From: Flavobacteriales bacterium
Lineage (GTDB): Bacteria > Bacteroidota > Bacteroidia > UBA10329
Assembly (NCBI GenBank): GCA_021741075.1
Contig: JAIOYO010000010.1
Location: 1 to 64,000, forward strand
Direction of reading: 5' to 3'
Length of the DNA: 64,000 nt
Position 1 is the stretch's first letter; the number at the start of each line of letters is the position of its first letter. The notes under the pieces were generated by a model. The model ran no database searches and had not been told where the DNA came from. It saw nothing but the letters and a program-made list of their open reading frames with translations. A program made the position numbers and the translations under genes. Shown here piece after piece: positions 1 to 10,500 of this stretch.

Positions 1-1515
1 AACGTACCACCGGAAGTACCCGTTAGTGTAACCGCAGCCGTACCGGTAGCGCAATACGGGCTACCCGCATAACTGATTGTAGCAGTCGGCAATGCATTAA
101 TTGTCACAGAAGTTGTAGTGGTATTCGAGCATCCACCGCTAGAGAAAGCGTATGTTACTGTGTACGTAGCAGGTGTGCTTGATACCAAGTTAATTTCCCC
201 AGTACCCGAATTAATACTCAGTCCAGCTGTAGAGCTGAACGTACCACCGGAAGTACCCGTTAGTGTCACCGCAGCCGTACCAGTAGCGCAATACGGACTA
301 CCCGCATAACTGATTGTAGCAGTCGGCAACGCATTAATTGTCACAGAAGTTGTAGTGGTATTCGAGCATCCACCGCTAGAGAAAGCGTATGTCACTGTGT
401 ACGTAGCAGGTGTACTTGATGCCAAGTTAATTTCCCCAGTCCCCGAGTTAATACTCAGTCCAGCTGTAGAGCTGAACGTACCACCGGAAGTACCCGTTAG
501 TGTAACCGCAGCCGTACCGGTAGCGCAATACGGGCTACCCGCATAACTGATTGTAGCAGTCGGCAATGCATTAATTGTCACAGAAGTTGTAGTTGAGTTG
601 GAGCAACCGTTACCATCAGTCACGGCATAAGTTACTGTGTACGTAGCAGGTGTACTTGATGCCAAGTTAATTTCCCCAGTCCCCGAGTTAATACTCAGTC
701 CACCTGTAGAGCTGAACGTACCACCGGAAGTACCCGTTAGTGTAACCGCAGCCGTACCAGTAGCGCAATACGGGCTACCCGCATAACTAATTGTAGCAGT
801 CGGCAACGCATTAATTGTCACTGAAGTTGTAGTGGTATTCGAGCATCCACCGCTAGAGAATGCGTATGTCACTGTGTACGTAGCAGGTGTGCTTGATGCC
901 AAGTTAATTTCTCCTGAAGTCGCGTTGATACTTAGTCCGGCCGTAGAGCTGAACGTACCACCGGAAGTACCCGTTAGTGTAACCGCAGCCGTACCAGTAG
1001 CGCAATACGGGCTACCCGCATAACTGATTGTAGCAGTCGGCAATGCATTAATTGTCACAGAAGTTGTAGTAGAGTTGGAGCAACCGTTACCATCAGTCAC
1101 GGCATATGTTACTGTGTACGTAGCAGGTGTGCTTGATGCCAAGTTAATCTCTCCTGAAGTCGCGTTGATACTTAGTCCGGCCGTAGAGCTGAACGTACCA
1201 CCGGAAGTACCCGTTAGTGTAACCGCAGCCGTACCGGTAGCGCAATACGGGCTACCCGCATAACTGATTGTAGCAGTCGGCAATGCATTAATTGTCACTG
1301 AAGTTGTAGTGGTATTCGAGCAACCGTTACCATCAGTCACAGCATAAGTTACTGTGTACGTAGCAGGTGTGCTTGATGCCAAGTTAATTTCCCCAGTCCC
1401 CGAGTTAATACTCAGTCCACCTGTAGAGCTGAACGTACCACCGGAAGTACCCGTTAGTGTAACCGCAGCCGTACCAGTAGCGCAATAAGGGCTACCAGCA
1501 TAACTGATTGTCGGA
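1..1515 (-). repeat. Near-identical 237/240-bp coding repeats (at least 6 copies)
   Basis: A shared anchor (GCATTAAT on the plus strand) recurs at 94, 331, 568, 808, 1045 and 1285, giving spacings of 237, 237, 240, 237 and 240 bp. The units encode 79 or 80 residues (for example INALPTATISYAGSPYCATG followed by TAAVTLTGTSGGTF). The length difference is one codon in a linker: AFSSGGCSN versus AVTDGNGCSN. A second variable site is INSGTGEIN versus INATSGEIN. The two sites combine independently, and the copy near 1309 carries a hybrid linker. The array is still in progress at the left edge. Confidence 0.95.
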
Positions 1516-4500
1516 GTTGGCAAAGAATTCACAGTTACTGTGCCTGTTATAGAGGCCGCAGAACATGCGACATTTTGTCCACTGGTTGTGATGGTGTATG
1601 TGCCTGTTACGGCAGGGGAACCAGAGACTGTAATTTGATTTCCAGAAATGGAAGTCGATAGACCAGAAGGAAGATTAGTAACTACCGCACTGGTGGCGCT
1701 TCCACCAAACGTGAAGACTGTATTGACGATAGGCTGTCCAAAACATATGGTTTGACTTTGACCCCCACTGGTGTATGCAATGGTAGGAGCCTCGTGGACT
1801 GTTATGGTTCGCGTATCGGTACCTGCTGTACAGCCAATAGGAGCGTCCGATGTCAATGTTAATGTAACTACACCATCAAAATTTACAGCAGGTGTAAAAT
1901 AAACATCACTCGGTGCGTTCGTTGCTACTCCAGCCATATTTATTAGTGTAGTTACATCTGTTAGAGAACCCGAGCCACTTGTGATGGTCCAAGTACCTGT
2001 TGTTGCGCTTCCAGAAATGGATGAACCAGTAAGCTGTATATCGGATGGGGTTGCTGATTCACAGGTATTTGCTGACGTTCCAGCCTCAACCGAAGGAGCT
2101 TCCTGTGTGGTTACAGATGTCGAAGCCGAAGTTGAACACCCACTTCCTCCTTCTGTTACAACCACATTGAAGTTAAATGTGTTGTAAGTTGAAGGAGTAA
2201 ATGGTAATGTTTGAGTTGTTCCGGTGCCGGCTCCACTCCAAACATACGTATATAGACCATTACCTGATCCACCACCTGAAGTCGAACTTGCCTGAAGAGT
2301 TACACTACCAGGTAGACAAAATGTAAGTGGATCGCTATTTTGTTCAATAATGGATACTGTTGGAGGGCTATTGATGTTAAATGTACTAGTTGTAACTGGA
2401 CCGTTTGATGCAGCACAACCATTTGACGGATACACAGAAACTGATGCACCAATTGTTGCGGGACCCCAAAGAACTGATATTGTGGTAGTCCCTTGGCCAC
2501 TTTGAATTGTTCCTCCGCCAGTAACCGTCCAATTGTAAGATGTGGCGTCCACAATCGCAGGAACGCTATAGGAAACAGTTGAACCGGCACAAACCACACC
2601 TGTAGGAGATGCCGTAATAGGACTCGCTGCTGGTAATTGATCAGAAACCTCAAATGTTCTATAAACTGGAATCGACCATCCACAACAAACCTCTTTTACA
2701 GTTAGTTTTATGAGGTAAGTTTCGCCCACTATCCAACCTCCGCTCGGAGGAGGGACTGAACCTGGACTCGAAGACGTTGAAGAATAAACAGCTACAGTCG
2801 GTGCACTGGCAAGTGAAATTTGCCAGCTCCACTCATCTATGTTCGATGAGTTCAAGCCTGTTGTTCCTAATGAAATTGGGTCGTCTGCACAAGGATCGAG
2901 AACTTCGTTTATCGTAGTTGGCAAAAGAACTTCAATTCGATCGCCTTTTATTTCAATGAAGTCGTTTAATGTTGTGCCAACTAAAGAAATGTCCTTGCCT
3001 TCAGCAGCAGCTGATGAACTAAAATAAACGGCTATAGAATTATCAGAAATGGAATAACTAGAAGTGCTCGCATCTATATCGTTGACAAATTGAGGATCTA
3101 CACCAATTCCCGACCAGTTGGCAACAGCTGTTTTAGTCAAAAGAACCTGGGAATTTCTGCAACCCTTAAACCAGTTAGCTGTAATGGTTCCGTTATTCGG
3201 AACAGTACTGCCAGTTTGACCAAAAGCAGCTCCATTAAGTAGGAGCATACCTTGACTGATACCATCAGCTCCGTCTTGACCGCGACCTCCGTTTCCACCA
3301 TTTCCACCGTCACCACCGTCACCGCCTTTTCCATCGCAACCAGCTGGAGTTACGTTAAAAGTGAATCCACCCGACCCATTGATGCCTGTAGCCCCATTTG
3401 AACCAGTGCCACCGTTTCCGGCAGCCCCACCGTTGAGGATACAATCAGTTATAGACCCACCGCCACCAAAGGAGTACAGTGCGATGGATGCGCCTCCAGC
3501 GCCCCCACCGTTACCACCCGCACCACCAGCGCCACCAGCACCTCCTAGACCACCACGAAGTTGGGTATCGTCATATGTACCAGAACAACAGTTTCCTCGG
3601 GCACCATCACCACCTCGGCCACCGCCTCCGCCACCTGAACCAGCACCACCATCTTCTCCGCTTTGCGGAACAAAAAATGATTGAAGCCCAAGTGCAGCGA
3701 TTGGTTGATTACCAACACTAAAACCGGTTCCGTTTATTCCGTTTGCGCCATCGCTTCCATTTGCTCCTGAGCAACCACCAGAATTACATCCACTACATAC
3801 CGTTGTGCATGCAAGACCTCCAGTGCCTCCAGCACCACCAGCAGAAGTTCCTATTCCACCAGTTGTCCCTGCGCCTCCATTAGTTCCAGTTAACGAACAA
3901 CCTACTGTAACGGCCGTTCCATTGCTCCCGCCACTACCACCAGAACCACCTCCACCAGATGCTGGAGTGACCGCAGCTCCGTTGGCGCCATTGCTAGCGG
4001 AGCCAGTTGATACTTCGCATCTACTTATGTTCAAGGCTACATTGCCATTGTTGTAGATACCATAAATGCTTCGACCATTCCCATTTGTTGCTCCAGAAAC
4101 ACCACTTGGATGTACGTTAATGTTTAAGTCCCTAAGAGCGACATTATCTCCGTTAATATGCACGCCAATGTAATGTCCTACGGTTTCCGTAGATACAACC
4201 GCTGTTTCAACTGCTGGAGTGAGGGTAATATCAGTGGTTACGGAAGAATTTTTAATCCAATCATCACCAGATTGAACGTATCTGCCATCGATGGTTAATC
4301 CGCTTGGAACCGTGATTTTTTGGCTGTAAGAATATGTGCCAGCTAGCATTAAAATGTGGTTACGGGTTGGGTCAGTCCCATAGATGGAGATAGCTTGGAT
4401 TAATGTTACTGGACAGTCTTTTTGTCCTAATGTACCTGTTGGATCACCACTTGGTGACACATATATGAACTCACAGGCGTCCAATACCGTTCCCGGTGCA

Positions 4501-7500
4501 GGGAATGTTACGTTGACGTTTTGCGAGGTAATGCAGCTGTTAGTTATTGCGTCTCGCACTGAAACTAGATACGTTCCGTTTGTAGTGATACCAGTCAATA
4601 CATTTGATGATTGCCAACTGCCAGCGCCTAGTCGGTATTGGTAAGTTCCTGACGACCCACCAGAAGGGTTGGCAGAAATAGTAGCGGCTGTGTAAGTTGA
4701 TCCAGAACAAACAAAACCAACGGAATAACTGAAAGAAAGGACGTCTGGTTGAGTCATATTTTGTGTGACATTTACCGAGCAGCTGTTAGCATCAGTAACT
4801 GTTACCGAATACAATCCTGCTGCCAGACCGGTTGCAGTCGCTAAAGAACCACCCGAAGGTGACCAAGCATATGAATACCCTCCTGCGCCTCCAGTAGTCG
4901 CGGCAGAGATTGATCCATCAGTACTTCCATTACAACTAATGTTCCATCCACTAAAATCACTAGGAGTAAGGGAGGCCGATAATTGATCCGGAGATGTAAC
5001 CTCTACGGTATCGGTTGCAACGCAACCGGCTGCGTCACTTGTCAAAACCGCGTAATAACCAGCAACTAGGTTGGTAATTGTGTTTGTTGAAGCCGAAACG
5101 GTGTTCGTTGTGAAGTTTGACCAAGCATATGTAACTGGGTTTACTGGTGCAGGGGATCCTCCCAAAGTAGCGGTTGCTGATCCGTCATTGTCAAAAGCAC
5201 ATGAAACACCAAAACCATTGTAATTGGAAGTAGAAATAGCTAAGCTGTATGCTTGAGTAACAGTTACTGTAACAGCAAGTTGGCTACTCTCACATCCAGT
5301 TATATCGTTGTAACTCGATACGTAATAGGTATTTGGTCCTCCTACCGCGAATGTAGTGTAGCTGGTTCCAGTTGTTAATGAATCAGTTGTAGAATTCGGA
5401 CCATAAAAAATCATAGTCGTGCCACCTGCACCAACTGCAGGAGTTATGGATGCGGCACCACAACCGATAATGTTCGTGTTTGAAACAGTAGGAGGTGCTA
5501 TCGGATTTAGTTCAACAGCGTCAGAAACTGCGGCAGGACATCCTCCACTACAGGTTCGAACGCAGCGAATCCAAGTGTTAACAGCAACGGCTCCTGTAGT
5601 ATAAGTTGAAGCAGTGGCCGCAGCGATATTAGAAAAGCCTGTGGTTGCACTTGTTATGCTTGACTGCCATTGTAAGCCACATGGCGCAACTCCGCCCGAA
5701 AAAGTAGCGGTCAGCGTAGTTCCACTCGGAGGAATACAAAGTATTGTTCCCTCTCCTGTTATGCTAAGGCTCTGATCGACAGAAACTGTTATGGTAGCAG
5801 CACTTGTAGTTATTGGGCAACTTGCCGTACCAATCCTTCTAACCCAGAATTGGGTATCAGCGGTGATGCCAGCAACAGCTAAGGAGACGCTGGTTTCTCC
5901 AGCAATCACATTGGTTCCAACGGATCCCGTGCCCCATTCATAAACCGATGCACCAACGGTCCCACCAGTTGCCGTAAGCGTAAACGCTCCACCGTTACAA
6001 AGTGTGCTTGGGCTTTGGGTAATTCCAGTAGGTGCTGTTGTTGTATTCGGGTCTATCGTTACTGATTGTTGTGCTGAAGCCGTACCACCACAACCTCCAG
6101 TTACTTGAAATATAATATTTACAGTGCCTGCACTTATGCCAGTTACCACACCAGCAGCATTCACTGTGGCTATTGCTGGGTTACTGCTAACCCAAGAACC
6201 AATTCCAGTGCCGCCAGAATCAACTCCGGCAACAACGAAAGTATCAGTACCTAAAACGCAGAGAGGACTAAGTCCAGTAACAGAACCAACGACAGCGGTT
6301 GGGTATACTTGAACCTCTTGTAGAGCAGATGCGCTTCCGCATCCGCCAGAAACAGTATAGGTAATGTCAGCTGTTCCAGGGGCGACCCCAGATACAACGC
6401 CTGTTAATGCATTGACAGTTGCTACAGAAGTGGCAGTGGAACTCCATGTTCCCGTACCTCCTCCAAGAACAACGCCACTTGCTGAATATGTTGGGTTGTC
6501 TCCAATGCAAATTGGTGACGTTCCTGAAACTGAAGTAACGGCAGAAGCAGGATTAACGGTAACAATAGCAGACCCTGATATTAAATTTGAGCAGCTTGGA
6601 GAGGTTTGGTAAACGGCACTGACTAGGTTGTAAGTGAATGTTCCTGAACTGCTCGTAGAAACCGGTACAGTTGATGTACCATTTGCAGCAACTGATACAA
6701 ATTGATTACTACCACTGTTCACATTGAAAGTTACAACAATCCCCACTGGGGTTGGATTTGTGAATGTTATACTCGGTGCTGCGTCATATTGACAAACGGT
6801 GGTTGTTCCCGATATTGTCGCTGTTGGATTCTCTCGTACGGACACAGTTACCGAGTTGCTTGGAGTGGAAGGACAAACCCCACTTGTAACAACTGCCCTG
6901 TACAAAGTTGTTGAAGTTAAAGTTCCCATCTGTGCACCTGTCAAGGTTGCAGATGTTGCTCCACTGATGTCTGTGAATGCTGTTGGAGGAACGGTTGTTT
7001 GAACTTGCCATTGAATAGTTCCAGTGTACCCACTTAGCGTTAGGTTTGCTGGTTGGGTTCCACTGCAGATAGTCTGTGCTGTTGATGCTACACCGCCAAC
7101 CGAAGTAGGCTCAACTATTACAGTTTGGTTAGCCAAACCTACACAACCATTATTATCTGTTACGGTTACAGTGTATGACGAAGTTGATGTCGGAGATACG
7201 GATGTGAATTGAACGTTTCCAGCTCCATTCGACCAAGCATAGGAGTATGGTGTCAATCCACCAGAAACACCTGCTGTAAGCGTTGCGCTTCCACCAATAC
7301 AAATTGTGGCGGAAGGCGGGGTCGAAGAAATACCAACTGTTGGAACAGTGTTTATTGTTATGCTTTGTTGAGAAGATGCTCCTAACCCGCAACCGTTATA
7401 TGGCTGTATGGTTATTTGTCCAGAAGTAGACCCGAACGAAACGGTATTTGAATTAGAAGAGGTAGGAGAAGTTCCTGTAGTACCTGAAGGGAATGACCAA

Positions 7501-10500
7501 TTGTAATTGGTTGCATTGGAAATTCCGTTTACTGTAATCAGAGCACTTTCTCCTGGACAGAAATTCCAATCTCCCGAACTAGAAACAAAAGCAGCGGTTC
7601 CTGTTGGTGGTGTTGTTACTGTTACAGTTCTATACACAGGAATAGACCAACCACAACAAACACTGTAAACTCGAAGCTTTACATAGTAGGTTCCAGCACT
7701 TGAGAAGGTGTGAGAGGTTGTTTGACCCGATGTTCCTCCAGAAGGAGCGGAAGGTGTCGTGCCGTTTACAATACTCCATTCATAAACCTCAGGCGTTGGC
7801 GAACCAACGCTTCCCGTAGGCACTTGAATTGTTATTGATGTTCCTATGCACACTTCAACTGTTGAAGCGGTACTACCATCAATGCTTACTGTTGGCAATG
7901 TTCTGTTTGTCGTGATATCTATATAACCAGGATAAATAGCACTACCCACTACTAAATCACGACCACCTGTTGTCGTGTAGTAGATGTGGGAAGGAGAGGT
8001 ACTACCATTAGTGTTGGTGGAGGATGTTGTTGGGTTCAAGTCGTTAACAACCGATGGAGACCCCATAGAACCGAAAGCAAAACTACCTGATCCTTTAGTA
8101 AGGGTTACATCTGAATAAGTACAACCTGCGTACTGATTTACGGTAATTGCACTACCAGTAGTCTCAATTCCAGTAATATAAGACGCAAGGGCTGTTCCAC
8201 TCGCTACTCTAACATATTCGCTTACTCCGTTTTGTCCAGCTCCTGCTGTGGCTCCATCACCACCTTTACCTCCAGCTCCTCCATTTCCACCATCACCAAT
8301 TTCGTCACTACAATAGGTCGCACCAGCTCCTCCGTTACCACCGTTACCACCGATGCCTCCGGTACCAGCAGCCCCACCAGCACCAGCAGCGCCAATGTTA
8401 AATGCCATATCCATAAGGTTTCCGTTGGCATTATTACCTACAATATAGACTCCAAAGGCACTACCGCCACCATATCCACCAGTTCCCCCAGCGCCACCTT
8501 GACCGCCACCGCCACCGCCACCGCCACCGTTTCCAGTACCGTCATCAACGCAAGTTCCACCTTGGCCACCACCGCCACCGCCACCGCGACCACCTTTACC
8601 TCCATGACCATCGCCTCCGTTTGTTCCTTGTGTTCCAGGAACCCAAAAAGTACCGTAGGAGCCTGCGCCTCCATTGGTTCCCGCGGCACCATTTGCACCA
8701 GCAACACCAGCACTACCATTGGAAGCATTACCTCCAGTACATCCCCAAGACCCAAACGGGTTGCAAGGAGAGTTACATCCACTACCTGGGTTTCCACCTC
8801 CTGTGGTATTGGCTGTGCTTCCTGAAGTTCCTCCGCCTTCACCTCCCCAAGATCCAGAATTGTTGCCTTCGTTGGCCCCTTTGCCACCACCACCGCCACC
8901 ACCGCCACTGCGGATGCTAGTTGTTCCATCTGTTCCTGCCGTACTGGAAGCGCCTCCTGTTCCGCCTGAACCATTGCCATTACCCCCAGGTCCTCCTGGA
9001 GGGCCTTGGTTGCCACTTTCCCACGGCCAATAAGCACCATCGCAACTACCAGCAAAGCCTGCAGTTCCGGGTGAGCCATTACCACCATTAGCACCATTAA
9101 CGCCACTTAGACCTGCAGTGGCAGCTCCTGTTTCAACGTAAACACGTTCAAAATTGTAACCAGTACAGTTGTTTAGGTAGACCCCATATACGCTTTTACC
9201 GAAACCGTTTATGGTGCCACTTACTGTTCCTTGAAGATCAATATTCAAGTCGCGAAGAGTGAATCCTGATTCGGACTGTGCTGACATTGCAATTTTGTGA
9301 AAGCTATTTCCCGTGCCAGCTTCTGCTGGACTGACCGAGAGAGTTGTAGTGAGACTACTATTTTTAATCCAATCCCCACCACTAACCTGATAGTCGCCAT
9401 CTATGGTGATGTTACTTTCAAGTACAATAGTTTGATTAAAACTATAGGTGCCTGCCAGCATAAGTATTCGCTTTCTGGCTGTAGTGTTGGCGATATTGAT
9501 TGCCGTTAGTAAATCTGTTGGGCACTCTTTAGACCCAAGCGGACCACCACCAGTATTACTTACGTACACAAAATCACAAACATCGGTAGCAGTTCCAGGG
9601 GCAGGAAATGAAATAGTAGGCGTTACGGCATGTACACACCCATTTGCATCACGGACTCTGTAAGTTGAAACATTACCATTTGCAATTCCAGTGTAAGAAG
9701 TTGTTGCGTTGTAGGTTACAGTACTATTTCGACTGTATTGATATGGAGAAACTCCACCAGAACCGGATAAAGTGACCTCAGCGCTAGTATATGCCCCAGA
9801 AGAGTTACACACGTAACCTACGCTCGCGGTAAGCTGAACCGGGGTTGGTTCAGTCAACGTGTAGGTAGCAGACACAGCAGAACAACCAGGCACCACAGGG
9901 TTGTTGTTCACTGTAAGAGTATATATTCCTGCTATCACTCCAACTCCAGAAATGTTTTGACTTGAAGAAGAAAACCCACTAGGGCCCGTCCACGAAAAAC
10001 TATATGTCCCTGAACCGCCAGAAATAATAGGGCTTATGCTTCCTGTTCCTCCATTACAATTTATATTGTAACCACCGCTGGTTGACTGTGAAAGGGTAGC
10101 AGAGACAATCTGAAGCTCGTCTGGTTCGTTTATAGTGAACGGCTCTGTACTAACACAACCAGCGTTGTCAGTAACTGTAACAGTATAATTCCCTGCTGCT
10201 AGACCAGTTCTAGTAACTGGCAAACTTTGTGTTCCTGAAGCGCCAGAACCAATGCCTGTCCAAGCAAAACTATATGGTGGCGTCCCACTGATGGTACTTA
10301 TCGTGGCAGTACCATTTGAAGCTCCGTAGCAGTTGGCATCATTATCAGACACTGAGAATGTGAACGAAGGGCTAACTATTGAAATTACATCCACAGAAGG
10401 GCTCTGGCAACCAGTGGTCGTATTGTAGGTAGCTATTTGGTATGTTTCGGTTCCAACAGAAGTGTCAATTTCTTGCGTACCCTGTGAAGTATTGGACGGG

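Noticed and set aside
118..1263. Series of short plus-strand frames of about 63 residues repeated along the left edge
   Set aside because: They are the antisense of the 79/80-residue repeats of the giant minus-strand gene and repeat with the same period.
3361..4056. Proline-rich plus-strand frames
   Set aside because: Poly-Pro on this strand is the complement of Gly codons (GGN) in the glycine-rich block of the giant gene; no start context or independent signal.
8222..9106. Overlapping frames on both strands around the second glycine-rich block
   Set aside because: Low-complexity GGN/CCN sequence leaves several frames open by chance; only the frame continuous with 12470 carries the motifs of the flanking domains.
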